This document shows, in pieces, positions 25,130-32,820 of a stretch of DNA of 64,000 nucleotides. Position numbers and translations under genes: made by a program. The stretch lies in contig URMF01000009.1 in the NCBI GenBank assembly GCA_900548855.1, forward strand, positions 1 to 64,000, given 5' to 3'. Source of the stretch: an uncultured Eubacteriales bacterium. Lineage in GTDB: Bacteria > Bacillota > Clostridia > Lachnospirales > Lachnospiraceae. The notes below the pieces were generated by a model that was given only the letters and a program-made list of their open reading frames with translations, had not been told where the DNA came from and made no database searches. Positions within the stretch are counted from its first letter, which is position 1. Each line of letters opens with the position of its first letter.

Positions 25130-25435
25130 ATGGCGGCAACGGATATTACAAAGATTACAGAAAAGAGTAACTGGCAGGATATAACAGAGGGAAATCAGAT
25201 TTATGGCGCCGGAACCTCCAAGTTATTCAATACAGGGGAATGGAGAACTCAGACTCCGGTTTTTGACCCGGAAAAATGCAAACAGTGTCTGTTATGTGTA
25301 CCGGTATGCCCGGACAGTTCCATTCCGGTAACAGATTGTAAGAGAGAAGATTTTGACTATGACCACTGTAAAGGCTGTGGTATCTGCGCAAAGGTATGTC
25401 CTTTTGATGCAATTTCCATGAAGGAGGGACAGTAA
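25130..25435 (+). CDS. porD: 2-oxoacid:ferredoxin oxidoreductase, delta (ferredoxin) subunit
   Basis: This 101-residue ferredoxin-type subunit carries two [4Fe-4S] clusters, with CKQCLLCVPVCP and CKGCGICAKVCP as the ligand motifs. It moves electrons from the thiamine site of the beta subunit to external ferredoxin. The N-terminal 45 residues, including WRTQTPVFD, are the usual extension that docks to the complex. Its ATG follows the gamma stop with no gap. Confidence 0.94.
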   Translation: MAATDITKITEKSNWQDITEGNQIYGAGTSKLFNTGEWRTQTPVFDPEKCKQCLLCVPVCPDSSIPVTDCKREDFDYDHCKGCGICAKVCPFDAISMKEGQ

Positions 25436-25436
25436 G

Positions 25437-26660
25437 ATGGCAATTCGAGAACGTTTATCCGGAAATGAAGCGATTTCCTATGCAATCAAGCAGGTAAATC
25501 CTGATGTTATGCCTGCATTTCCGATTACTCCATCCACGGAAATTCCGCAGTATGTGGCAAATTACATTGCAAATGGTGAGATGGATACGGATTTTATTCC
25601 GGTGGAGAGTGAACACAGCTCCATGAGTGCAACGATTGGTGCTTCGGCAGCGGGAGCAAGGGCGCTTACAGCAACTTCATCCTGCGGTCTGGCACTGATG
25701 TGGGAGGAGCTTTATGTGGCGGCTTCCAACCGTTTACCGCTGGCACTTTGTCTTGTAAACAGAGCGTTATCCGGTCCGATTAACATTAACTGTGACCATT
25801 CCGATTCCATGGGAGCAAGGGATACCGGATTTATTCAGATTTATGCAGAGAACAACCAGGAGGTATATGATAATTTTGTTCAGGCGTACCGTATTTCCGA
25901 GCATAAGGATGTCAGACTTCCAATTATGATTTGTCAGGATGGTTTTATCACCAGTCATGCAGTAGAGAATATTGAATTATTAGAAGATGATAAGGTTAAG
26001 AGTTTTGTGGGCGAGTATGAGCCGGAAAATTATCTGTTAAATGCAGACCAGCCGATGGCGCTGGGTCCATATGCGGTTTCCAATTACTATATGGAGACGA
26101 AAATGGCACAGAATACCGCCATGAACAATGCAAAGAAGGTTATCTTAGAGGTTGGTAAGGAATTTGGTGAACTGTCAGGAAGAAGCTATGGCTTTTTTGA
26201 AGAGTACCGCTTAGAGGATGCAGACTATGCATTGGTAATGATTGGCTCAGCAGCGGGAACCACCAAGGATGCAGTGGATGCATTGCGGGAGCAGGGAATG
26301 AAGGTTGGCTTATTAAAGCTTAGGGTGTTCCGTCCGTTCCCGGATGAGGAAATTGCTAACGCCCTTAAAAACTGCAAAATGGTTGCTATTATGGACAGAA
26401 GCGAGTGCTTCCGGGGCAAGGGCGGTCCCCTTGGAGCCGAGGTAAAGGCAGCCCTTTATGACTATGCAAAGGATGTAAAGGCATTTAATCTTGTTTATGG
26501 TCTGGGTGGAAGAGATTTCACAGTGGAAGAGGCAGAGCAGATTTACAAGGATTTGGAAGCTTACGATAGAGAAGGCAAAGCGTTTGAAGAGTACCGTTAT
26601 GTGGGATTGCGCGGAGAGGGCTATACCGTAAGCCGTGAGAATCCTGCAAAGAAGAATTAG
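25437..26660 (+). CDS. porA: 2-oxoacid:ferredoxin oxidoreductase, alpha subunit
   Basis: This alpha subunit has 407 residues. It begins with SGNEAISYAIKQVNPDVMPAFPITPSTEI, the pyrimidine-binding domain signature, and has VESEHSSMSATIGASAAGARALTATSS, where the glutamate activates thiamine diphosphate. GPININCDHSDSMGARDTG is the segment typical of pyruvate-type enzymes. The C-terminal third contains MIGSAAGTTKDAVDALREQG and KLRVFRPFP. It pairs with the beta subunit encoded next to form the catalytic core. Confidence 0.94.
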   Translation: MAIRERLSGNEAISYAIKQVNPDVMPAFPITPSTEIPQYVANYIANGEMDTDFIPVESEHSSMSATIGASAAGARALTATSSCGLALMWEELYVAASNRLPLALCLVNRALSGPININCDHSDSMGARDTGFIQIYAENNQEVYDNFVQAYRISEHKDVRLPIMICQDGFITSHAVENIELLEDDKVKSFVGEYEPENYLLNADQPMALGPYAVSNYYMETKMAQNTAMNNAKKVILEVGKEFGELSGRSYGFFEEYRLEDADYALVMIGSAAGTTKDAVDALREQGMKVGLLKLRVFRPFPDEEIANALKNCKMVAIMDRSECFRGKGGPLGAEVKAALYDYAKDVKAFNLVYGLGGRDFTVEEAEQIYKDLEAYDREGKAFEEYRYVGLRGEGYTVSRENPAKKN

Positions 26661-26675
26661 AGGGAGGCAGATGAG

Positions 26676-27611
26676 ATGAGTTATAATTTTAAGGCAGAAA
26701 TGAATAAACCGGAACGTCTGGCTCCAGGACACAGAATGTGTGCCGGATGCGGCGGAACCATTGCGGTTCGAGCAGTGCTTCGTGCCCTTCATGAGGGTGA
26801 CAAGGCGGTTATCGGTAATGCTACGGGATGTCTGGAGGTTTCTACCTTTATGTATCCGTATACGGCATATGAGGACAGTTATATCCACAATGCGTTTGAA
26901 AATGCCGGTGCAACCATGAGTGGTGTGGAGACAGCTTATAATGTATTAAAGAGAAAAGGAAAGATTGACGATACCTATAAATTTATCACGTTTGGTGGTG
27001 ACGGTGGTACATACGATATCGGTTTACAGTCCTTATCCGGTGCCATGGAGCGTAACCATGATTTTGTCTATGTGTGCTACGATAACGGTGCCTATATGAA
27101 TACCGGTATCCAGCGTTCCTCTGCAACCCCGATGTATGCAGATACCACCACAACACCGGTGGGAAGCCAGTCTAATGGTAAAATGCAGAACCGTAAGGAT
27201 TTAGCTTCCATTATTGCAGCCCATGATGTTCCTTATGTGGGACAATCTACGTTACTTGGCAATTTCAAGGATCTACATACAAAGGCGGAAAAGGCGATTT
27301 ATACCGAGGGTGCCTGTTTCCTGAATGTCATGGCACCATGTCCGAGAGGATGGAGATATCCGACTGAGGATATTATGGAGATTTGTAAACTGGGTGTGGA
27401 GACCTGTTACTGGCCATTGTTTGAGGTGGACCACGGCAAATGGATTCTCAATTATGAGCCGAAGAAGAAACTTCCGATTGAGGATTTCTTACGGCCACAG
27501 GGAAGATTCAAGCATTTATTCAAGAAGGGAAATGAAGATTTAATCGTGCAGTTCCAGGAGGAAGTGGACAGACGGTGGGAAGAGCTTCAGTTCCGGTGTT
27601 CAAAGTATTAG
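26676..27611 (+). CDS. porB: 2-oxoacid:ferredoxin oxidoreductase, beta (thiamine-binding) subunit
   Basis: This thiamine diphosphate-binding subunit has 311 residues. It has GHRMCAGCGG, whose cysteines help hold an Fe-S cluster, the thiamine motif GDGGTYDIGLQSLSGAMERN with YDNGAYMNTG, and TPVGSQSNGK, which is typical of pyruvate and related enzymes. With gamma, delta and alpha it converts a 2-oxoacid and CoA to acyl-CoA, CO2 and reduced ferredoxin. A terminator and repeat copy 3 close the operon. Confidence 0.94.
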   Translation: MSYNFKAEMNKPERLAPGHRMCAGCGGTIAVRAVLRALHEGDKAVIGNATGCLEVSTFMYPYTAYEDSYIHNAFENAGATMSGVETAYNVLKRKGKIDDTYKFITFGGDGGTYDIGLQSLSGAMERNHDFVYVCYDNGAYMNTGIQRSSATPMYADTTTTPVGSQSNGKMQNRKDLASIIAAHDVPYVGQSTLLGNFKDLHTKAEKAIYTEGACFLNVMAPCPRGWRYPTEDIMEICKLGVETCYWPLFEVDHGKWILNYEPKKKLPIEDFLRPQGRFKHLFKKGNEDLIVQFQEEVDRRWEELQFRCSKY

Positions 27612-27628
27612 AATAGAAAAAGTGTTGA

Positions 27629-27665
27629 CAGCAGGGAGATATATTCGTATTTTCCTGCTGTTTTT
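27629..27665 (+). terminator. Intrinsic terminator of the por operon
   Basis: CAGCAGG (27629-27635) pairs with CCTGCTG (27654-27660), and TTTTT follows. Confidence 0.82.
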
Positions 27666-27710
27666 GTTGCCAAGCATATGAGAAAATGGTCCGGTGGACT
27701 ATTTTTGAGT
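27666..27710 (+). repeat. Post-terminator repeat, copy 3 of 6
   Basis: GTTGCCAAGCATATGAG precedes AAAATGGTCC-GGT-GGACTATTTTTGAGT. Compared with copy 1, the inner pairs change from TT-A to TCC/GGA and one G-T pair appears, so the stem is kept. Confidence 0.85.
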
Positions 27711-27747
27711 TGCCATATATATGAAGAAAAGCTTTCCGGCATTTGGC

Positions 27748-27776
27748 ATGACATTTTAGATACTTTATAGTATAAT
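27748..27776 (+). promoter_or_regulatory. Likely promoter of the HTH-GNAT gene
   Basis: ATGACA (27748-27753) and TATAAT (27771-27776) are 17 bases apart. With the terminator and repeat copy 3 it accounts for most of the 304-base gap after porB; the remaining leader is about 130 bases. Confidence 0.5.
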
Positions 27777-27808
27777 TGTGAAATGGAAGTAAAATCCACG
27801 AGGTTACT

Positions 27809-27878
27809 ATGCTGAATGGAGTTGTAAGCCACAAGGAAAGGTTTGCTTATGAGTATGACCAATGAAGAAATGTTATAG
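27809..27878 (+). other. Two overlapping mini-ORFs in the leader
   Basis: ATG 27809 opens an 18-codon frame (MLNGVVSHKERFAYEYDQ) after a short GAGG site. Within it, ATG 27849 opens a nine-codon frame (MSMTNEEML) preceded by AAGGAAAGG at a good distance. Both are upstream of the HTH-GNAT gene and might be leader peptides. Nothing else supports them, and chance is quite possible. Confidence 0.2.
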
Positions 27879-27915
27879 AGAGAAAAGGTGTGGAAAGCAA
27901 CGAAAGGGGACATAA

Positions 27916-28584
27916 ATGGAAGAAAGACAAAGCGTGGAATTAAGTGAAATTATAAAAGAACTGCGTAAGGATTTGCATTTAAACCGCAGGGAATTCTGCG
28001 ATTATTTTAACATTCCATATCGTACTGTGCAGGACTGGGAATGTGGGAAAAGAACCATGCCGGATTATGTACTGAGGCTGCTGGAATATAAAATCCGGAC
28101 GGATGAAAAACTGATAGAGCAGAGGCTGGAACGGAAGTCACCCAAAGGAGAAACTTCTGGCATCCGTAGGATGCACATAAATGATTATGAAGAAGTGCAT
28201 AAGCTTTGGCTTTGCTGCAAGGGTGTTGGGTTAAATGAATTGGATGATTCCAGGGATGGAATCGAACGGTTTCTGCTTCGGAATCCGGATACCTGCTTTG
28301 TGGCGGAAAGGGAAGGAAAAGTGGCAGGAGTGATTCTTGCAGGTAATGATGGCAGAAGGGCATATATATATCATTTGGCGGTGGATAAGGAATACAGAGG
28401 AAAGGGTATTGCAACACAGCTGGTGGATGCAGTTGTAAATGTGCTTAAGCTTTTGGGCGTTCAAAAGGCGGCATTGGTAGTGTTTAAAGACAATACGGAG
28501 GGAAATGCCTTCTGGGAGAAAATGGGTTTTACGGTAAGAGAGGATTTGATATATCGGAATAAGGTGATTCTGGAACAGAATTGA
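27916..28584 (+). CDS. HTH (XRE-like) and GNAT acetyltransferase fusion
   Basis: The 222-residue product joins two domains. Residues 8-60 form a helix-turn-helix of XRE type, with LNRREFCDYFNIPYRTVQDWECGKRTMPDYV. Residues 77-220 form a GNAT acetyltransferase: HLAVDKEYRGKGIATQLV is the acetyl-CoA-binding motif A, followed by NTEGNAFWEKMGF. The protein may bind DNA and acetylate a small molecule or a protein amine; neither target can be read from the sequence. AAAGGGG precedes the ATG. Its stop overlaps the extended frame of the DnaA-like ATPase gene, so the two probably act in one pathway. Confidence 0.85.
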   Translation: MEERQSVELSEIIKELRKDLHLNRREFCDYFNIPYRTVQDWECGKRTMPDYVLRLLEYKIRTDEKLIEQRLERKSPKGETSGIRRMHINDYEEVHKLWLCCKGVGLNELDDSRDGIERFLLRNPDTCFVAEREGKVAGVILAGNDGRRAYIYHLAVDKEYRGKGIATQLVDAVVNVLKLLGVQKAALVVFKDNTEGNAFWEKMGFTVREDLIYRNKVILEQN

Positions 28585-28601
28585 AGAAGGAGGATGCCCG
28601 G

Positions 28602-29177
28602 ATGGAGTTTATATTTACGGAGGAAAATAAATTATTACGGGATATGGAAGAGGAGTGGCTTGCAGAGCGTAAATTTGGAGCTTATATGCTGGTGGGAAAA
28701 AGCGGCAGTGGGAAAACCACCTTTTTACGACAGCTGGATTCGGATTGGCAGCAGCTGCAGAATAGAAAAATGATAACCTGGATTACTACGGAACAGGTGA
28801 TTGATTCTTTTTTACATGACAGAAATATATTTAAAGAGCTTGAAACACCGATTGTGATAACAGAAAACATGGAGGATTTGGCAGGAAAAGATAATACATT
28901 ATTATATATTTTTGATTTGGTATACAGTTGGTTAGAGCAGGGGAAACGGTTGTTTATAGGTACATCTGCTGATGGTAACCTGAAGGTGCCGGAATACGTG
29001 ACAACGCTGGAAAGCCGGGAAATTGAAATAACACCTGGGATTGTGGAACGGATTGCCAAAATGAAGAATATTCGCTTGGGCAGGCAACGCACAGATTTGT
29101 TTTGCAGGGAGTCAGAAGGCAGAATGGCAAGCCTGATAGGTCTTTTGCATAGAGAAATGCTGGCAGGGAGGATATAA
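28602..29177 (+). CDS. Small DnaA-like AAA+ ATPase
   Basis: The 191-residue protein has a Walker A motif GKSGSGKTT at 32-40. The following region matches the DnaA ATPase domain: TEQVIDSFL, then PIVITENMEDLAGKDNTLLYIFDLV and QGKRLFIGTSAD, which parallel the Walker B, AGK-x-x-T, and sensor-1 segments of DnaA and Hda. The Walker B acidic pair of DnaA (IDD) is replaced here by ITEN, so hydrolysis may be weak. There is no DNA-binding domain IV. It may be a regulator that interacts with DnaA, or an ATPase with a separate job; both are inference. The start is ATG 28602 after AAGGAGG; a TTG at 28581 overlaps the upstream gene. Confidence 0.68.
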   Translation: MEFIFTEENKLLRDMEEEWLAERKFGAYMLVGKSGSGKTTFLRQLDSDWQQLQNRKMITWITTEQVIDSFLHDRNIFKELETPIVITENMEDLAGKDNTLLYIFDLVYSWLEQGKRLFIGTSADGNLKVPEYVTTLESREIEITPGIVERIAKMKNIRLGRQRTDLFCRESEGRMASLIGLLHREMLAGRI

Positions 29178-29205
29178 ATCTCTTGTATGCACTTCTATTT
29201 AAAGA

Positions 29206-29234
29206 TTGACACAATGCGTGTATTTTGATATAAT
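29206..29234 (+). promoter_or_regulatory. Consensus promoter for the coiled-coil gene
   Basis: TTGACA (29206-29211) and TATAAT (29229-29234) are 17 bases apart, a perfect consensus promoter 31 bases before the start codon. The coiled-coil gene is therefore a separate, probably strongly expressed unit. Confidence 0.85.
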
Positions 29235-29265
29235 TGCACTACTATAAGGAGAAGGGAGGGCAGTT

Positions 29266-29640
29266 ATGTCAAATGAGGAATTATTATCCGCAATTTCAGA
29301 CATTGTGGAAGCAAAACTTGAGCCGATTAAGCAGGATATCCATGGCTTAAAAGAGGAAGTAGGGAGCTTGAAAGAAGATGTAAGTGTCTTGAAGGAAGAA
29401 GTAGGGAGCCTGAAAGAAGACGTAAGCGGCTTACAGAAAAAAGTTGGAAGCTTGGCCAGTAGAATGGATTCATTAGAAAAAGAAGTAAGACAGAATAGCA
29501 TTCTGCTTGAAAATGAAGTCTTACCAAGAGTTCGGACTATTGAAAAAATGTATGTAGATTCTTCCAGAATTTATATGGAAAAGGCTGCACAGATTGACGG
29601 TATGCAGGATGATATTGATGTTATGAAAGTCGTAATTTAA
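29266..29640 (+). CDS. Heptad-repeat coiled-coil protein
   Basis: This 124-residue protein is almost all coiled coil. Residues 28-76 form seven perfect heptads, alternating LKEEVGS and LKEDVSx and then degrading to LQKKVGS, LASRMDS and LEKEVRQ. The DNA is also repetitive, with 42-base units coding LKEEVGSLKEDVS, so the repeat number could change by slippage. The N-terminus (MSNEELLSAISDIVEAKLEP) and the segment LENEVLPRVRTIEKMY belong to a family common in Lachnospiraceae. The frame ends at TAA (29638-29640), but continues in register with EHSEKLEKIS to a second stop at 29671-29673; that tail resembles the usual end of relatives, so the stop may be a recent truncation. Function unknown. Confidence 0.78.
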   Translation: MSNEELLSAISDIVEAKLEPIKQDIHGLKEEVGSLKEDVSVLKEEVGSLKEDVSGLQKKVGSLASRMDSLEKEVRQNSILLENEVLPRVRTIEKMYVDSSRIYMEKAAQIDGMQDDIDVMKVVI

Positions 29641-29716
29641 GAACATAGTGAGAAATTAGAGAAGATATCGTAGTGTTAGGTAGAGAAGAATGTTTAAGAG
29701 AATAAGATTAAAGTAG

Positions 29717-29746
29717 AAAGGTATTCCAAAACTTGGAGTACCTTTT
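29717..29746 (+). terminator. Intrinsic terminator after the coiled-coil gene
   Basis: AAAGGTATTCC pairs with GGAGTACCTTT with one G-T pair and a short loop; TTTT follows. Confidence 0.7.
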
Positions 29747-29787
29747 ATATTATAGGAAATTTGTCTTATAGCGAAAGATGCACCTGC

Positions 29788-29824
29788 AAAAACCGCAAAT
29801 CCTGTTGCAGATTTGCGGTTTTTG
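29788..29824. terminator. Bidirectional terminator
   Basis: An 11-base perfect stem (29791-29801 with 29810-29820) is flanked by A on the left and T on the right, so it can stop transcripts from both sides. It lies between the converging coiled-coil and coat genes. Confidence 0.8.
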
Positions 29825-29867
29825 TTGTCAAGCATACAAGAAAAAGATCCAGTGGATCTTTTTGAGT
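29824..29867 (+). repeat. Post-terminator repeat, copy 4 of 6
   Basis: GTTGTCAAGCATACAAG precedes AAAAAGATCC-AGT-GGATCTTTTTGAGT. Here the stem core is GATCC/GGATC instead of TGGTTC/GAACCA; both arms changed together. It lies 16 bases from the stop of the minus-strand coat gene. Confidence 0.85.
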
Positions 29868-29883
29868 AAGATAAAAAGAGGTA

Positions 29884-30150
29884 TTATAATGGTTTATAAG
29901 AGCATGAATATTTTTGTTTTGCCTCATTAATTTTATTCTGCTCAGCATCCGGAGTAGGATAGAAGCCTCTTTCATGCATGGAGCAGAATACATCCTGTTG
30001 CATGGTGTGTTCATCGGCAAGGATATCTAACATGGTGGAACGGAGTCCTTCATGTACACATTCATTTGAGAAGGTATTGAATAGATTTGTAGCTGACTTC
30101 TGTGCAGCTAAAGCATCACCTAAGATTTCTTTTTCTTTATATAATTCCAT
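29884..30150 (-). CDS. CotF-like spore coat protein
   Basis: This 88-residue helical protein resembles the CotF/coat family: EILGDALAAQKSATNLFNTFSNEC, then LRSTMLDILADEHTMQQDVFCSMHERGFYP. The pattern of two helices with D-E-H and the closing GFYP is typical of these coat proteins in clostridia. It probably forms part of the outer spore coat. It lies 10 bases downstream of a second coat-like gene, so both are one transcript. AGGAGGAT precedes the ATG. The terminator and repeat copy 4 follow its stop. Confidence 0.8.
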   Translation of the reverse strand: MELYKEKEILGDALAAQKSATNLFNTFSNECVHEGLRSTMLDILADEHTMQQDVFCSMHERGFYPTPDAEQNKINEAKQKYSCSYKPL

Positions 30151-30160
30151 CGTTATCCTC

Positions 30161-30346
30161 CTAACTTAAATGATTATAAAGCTTGTTAAAATGTGCCTGG
30201 TGTCTCTTAGAGATTTCTTCCATTTCGCTTCTTACATTTGCATCGGTGGCATGGTTTGCCAGCATCTGGAATTTTTTTACCAGTAATTCTTCTTCTGATA
30301 AACAATCATTTAATGCAGATAATTCTTTTTCTGATAAATTACTCAT
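30161..30346 (-). CDS. Small CotF-related spore coat protein
   Basis: This 61-residue helical protein (SEKELSALNDCLSEEELLVKKFQ, then ATDANVRSEMEEISKRHQAHFNKLYNHL) is the first gene of a two-gene minus-strand unit with the CotF-like gene. The helix with E-E-I-S-x-R-H-Q-x-H-F is the coat-family pattern. AAAGGAG lies upstream of the ATG. The two products probably interact in the coat. No sigma-E or sigma-K promoter could be assigned with confidence upstream. Confidence 0.75.
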   Translation of the reverse strand: MSNLSEKELSALNDCLSEEELLVKKFQMLANHATDANVRSEMEEISKRHQAHFNKLYNHLS

Positions 30347-30445
30347 TTTGATTCTCCTTTTTATTGATATATGGTTATTATGAATATGGATTTGAAAATT
30401 TATTCCAAAAAAGAAAAATTTTTAGAAGAAATTTTTTTGGATAGT

Positions 30446-30491
30446 TTGACTTTTTTTGGATTAGAATCGTTATAATAAGTGAAACGTTTCA
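30446..30491 (+). promoter_or_regulatory. Promoter and palindrome ahead of the ECF sigma operon
   Basis: TTGACT (30446-30451) and TATAAT (30471-30476) are 19 bases apart. Just after, TGAAACGTTTCA (30480-30491) is a perfect 12-base palindrome over the expected start point, probably an operator. It is two bases too short to be a standard CcpA site. Confidence 0.55.
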
Positions 30492-30541
30492 AAACATGAC
30501 AAGGAAAGGAAGCAGCACAGTGGATTTTAGCAGGTTCCCTG

Positions 30542-31063
30542 TTGCAGGACAGCATAGTGGAGGATACCAGATTCATAAAACAATTTGAAAAGGGTGACAA
30601 AGAGGGAATCAATGCTCTGTTTGATAAGTATTATGACCGGGTATATGGCTACTGTTACCGTCATGTGACCCACAGGGAGAATGCACAGGATTTGACACAG
30701 GAAGTGTTTTTAAGGGTATTTAAGCATATAGGAGATTACCGGCATTACGGGAAATTTGAAAATTATCTGTATGTGGTGGCCGGTAATTTGTGCAGGGATT
30801 TCTATAAAAAGAAGAAATTCTATTCCCTTGAAGATTTGGAGCTGCAGGCAGAGGAGGAAGGCTTTGTAAAAGCAGAGCAGACATTGGCGGTAAAGGAAGC
30901 TTTAGACCGGCTGCCGGAGCTGGAAAGGGAAATCATTTATCTTCGGTATTATCAGGACAGGAAGATAAAGGATATTGCAAAAATACTGAATTTGAAATTA
31001 TCTACAGTGAAATATCATTTAAAAAGGGGACAGGAATTGTTAGGAAAGGAGGCAGGTATATGA
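30542..31063 (+). CDS. ECF-type RNA polymerase sigma factor
   Basis: This sigma-70 family factor of the extracytoplasmic-function group has up to 173 residues. Region 2 spans about 10-85 (ALFDKYYDRVYGYCYRHV, AQDLTQEVFLRVF), and region 4 about 112-165 (ALDRLPELEREIIYLRYYQD, then IAKILNLKLSTVKYHLKRG). It should direct RNA polymerase to a small regulon, probably including this operon. The start is uncertain: TTG 30542 or GTG 30557 are both possible with weak ribosome sites. The next gene overlaps by four bases and encodes a membrane protein that may restrain it. Confidence 0.88.
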   Translation: MQDSIVEDTRFIKQFEKGDKEGINALFDKYYDRVYGYCYRHVTHRENAQDLTQEVFLRVFKHIGDYRHYGKFENYLYVVAGNLCRDFYKKKKFYSLEDLELQAEEEGFVKAEQTLAVKEALDRLPELEREIIYLRYYQDRKIKDIAKILNLKLSTVKYHLKRGQELLGKEAGI

Positions 31064-31827
31064 AAAGAGAGGAAATGGAATTAAAAAAAAGACTTAAACA
31101 GTATCAGATTCCGGAACCGGACCAGGAAAGAAAAGAAAAAACCAGAGTGCTGCTGCAGGATATGCGGCATTCATGTCAGATGACGGACATGCAGTTTATT
31201 TTCGGACAGCTTGGCTTTATCAGACCCCATACATGGATTGGGCAATTGACAGTCTTAGTGGCAATTTGCATGATTCCATACCATTTGCTTGAAATGGGGC
31301 ATACGGATTACCGAATACTTTCCTTAGTCTCTGCGATGACACCAATGCTTCTCGTATTCCATATTGAAGAATTTGCAAGAATCTGTTATAAAAGCATGCT
31401 GGAAATTGAGATGGCAACGAAATATTCCTTAAAGAAGCTGGTGCTTTCCAGAATGTGTATTCTAGGAGTTACGGATTTATTAATGCTTGGAGGCTTTATC
31501 ACATTTTTGAATTTTTATCTGGATGAAAACCTGTTTGGCATTCTGCTCTATAGTCTGGTGCCCTTTAACCTTACCATAATTGGACTGATTTATCTGCTGA
31601 AATATTCTGGAAAGGGTATGTACGGATACCAGGCGCTTGCTTATACCGGCTTTGTATGTGCGTGCTTTATGATGATTCCGTATTACAGACCTCTGGTTTA
31701 CAGCAGGGCAAATCAGAATATCTGGCTGTTGGTATGCATTGCTTCCATAGTAATTCTGGTAAAGGTCATAAAGGAGGTTTGGAAAGACATGGTACATTGT
31801 GAGGGACTGCTGGCAGCAGAACGATAG
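31060..31827 (+). CDS. Membrane protein, possible anti-sigma partner
   Basis: This 255-residue protein has a charged cytoplasmic N-terminus (about 1-60) and six hydrophobic helices (near 62-80, 88-108, 130-152, 158-180, 190-210 and 222-245). No ZAS (HxxxCxxC) anti-sigma motif is visible. Its ATG overlaps the sigma factor stop, and translational coupling of a sigma factor with a membrane protein is usual for anti-sigma pairs, so this is an inference from position. It could also be a further transport subunit for the ABC genes downstream. Confidence 0.6.
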   Translation: MKREEMELKKRLKQYQIPEPDQERKEKTRVLLQDMRHSCQMTDMQFIFGQLGFIRPHTWIGQLTVLVAICMIPYHLLEMGHTDYRILSLVSAMTPMLLVFHIEEFARICYKSMLEIEMATKYSLKKLVLSRMCILGVTDLLMLGGFITFLNFYLDENLFGILLYSLVPFNLTIIGLIYLLKYSGKGMYGYQALAYTGFVCACFMMIPYYRPLVYSRANQNIWLLVCIASIVILVKVIKEVWKDMVHCEGLLAAER

Positions 31828-31932
31828 TCTATGGCAGGTATAATTCCTGAAAATTCCAGCGCCGGAATACGGATTAGGGATAGAATAGGAAGAGATAGAA
31901 ATTTTGGATTTAGAAAGGCAGGAGGAAAGGAC

Positions 31933-32820
31933 ATGGTATTGACAATAGAACGGCTGACAAAGCAATACGGCAGTAAGATTGCCGTTGACAGGCTGGATGG
32001 AGAGTTTGGAAATGGGGTGTACGGACTGCTTGGAGCAAACGGAGCGGGAAAAACCACATTGATGCGTATGATTTGCGGGATACTGACACCGACATCCGGA
32101 GAAATCAAGCTGGACGGAGTGAATAATCTGGATATGGGGGAAGAATTCAGGGAGCAGCTTGGTTATCTTCCCCAGGATTTTGGATATTATCCTGAATTTA
32201 AAGCGAAAGAGTTTATGCTCTATATTGCGGCACTTAAGGGGCTGCCACCTGCAAATGCAAAGCGGAGGGCAGATGAGCTGCTGGAAATGGTGGGACTGAA
32301 GGAAGTAGCAAATAAGAAAATCAAGACCTTCTCCGGCGGAATGAAACAGCGTCTGGGAATTGCCCAGGCGATGATAAATGACCCCAAGATTTTAGTGCTG
32401 GATGAGCCGACTGCCGGATTAGACCCGAAGGAGAGAGTCCGTTTCCGCAATCTGATATCGGATTTTGCCAGTGACAGACTGGTTATTTTGTCGACACATA
32501 TTGTATCAGATGTAGAGTATATCGCAGATGAAATACTGGTGATGAAAAATGGAGCCTTTCTTGCAAGGGGAACGGTGACAGAGCTTGTGGATTCCATTTC
32601 GGACAAGGTCTGGAAGGTGGTAACGGACAGGGAAGGTGCAGATATCCTCTGTGCCCGGTATAACATTATTAATCTCCATCACGTAGAGGATAGGGTGGAG
32701 CTTCGGATTGTAAGTGGGGAGGCTCCGTCAGATATGGCGGAACATGTGCCACCGACTCTGGAGGATTTGTATTTATACCAGTTTCAGGATAGTGAGGAGG
32801 AAATCATATGTGTACATTAA
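31933..32820 (+). CDS. ABC transporter ATP-binding protein
   Basis: This ATPase subunit of 295 residues has Walker A GANGAGKTT, Q-loop LPQDFGYYP, signature FSGGMKQR, Walker B ILVLDEPTAGLDP and the switch histidine in STHIVSDVE. The form with YLPQDFGYYPEF and a C-terminal extension is typical of transporters paired with large permeases of unknown substrate. The start is ATG 31933 after AGGAGGAAAGG; the frame opens 34 codons earlier without a ribosome site. The permease gene overlaps its last 13 bases. Confidence 0.93.
   Translation: MVLTIERLTKQYGSKIAVDRLDGEFGNGVYGLLGANGAGKTTLMRMICGILTPTSGEIKLDGVNNLDMGEEFREQLGYLPQDFGYYPEFKAKEFMLYIAALKGLPPANAKRRADELLEMVGLKEVANKKIKTFSGGMKQRLGIAQAMINDPKILVLDEPTAGLDPKERVRFRNLISDFASDRLVILSTHIVSDVEYIADEILVMKNGAFLARGTVTELVDSISDKVWKVVTDREGADILCARYNIINLHHVEDRVELRIVSGEAPSDMAEHVPPTLEDLYLYQFQDSEEEIICVH

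Noticed and set aside
29266..29500. CRISPR-like array in the repeated DNA
   Set aside because: The repeats are in frame, have no spacers and code for regular heptads.
30480..30491. CcpA (cre) site at TGAAACGTTTCA
   Set aside because: The cre consensus has 14 bases with two more inner positions; this palindrome has 12.
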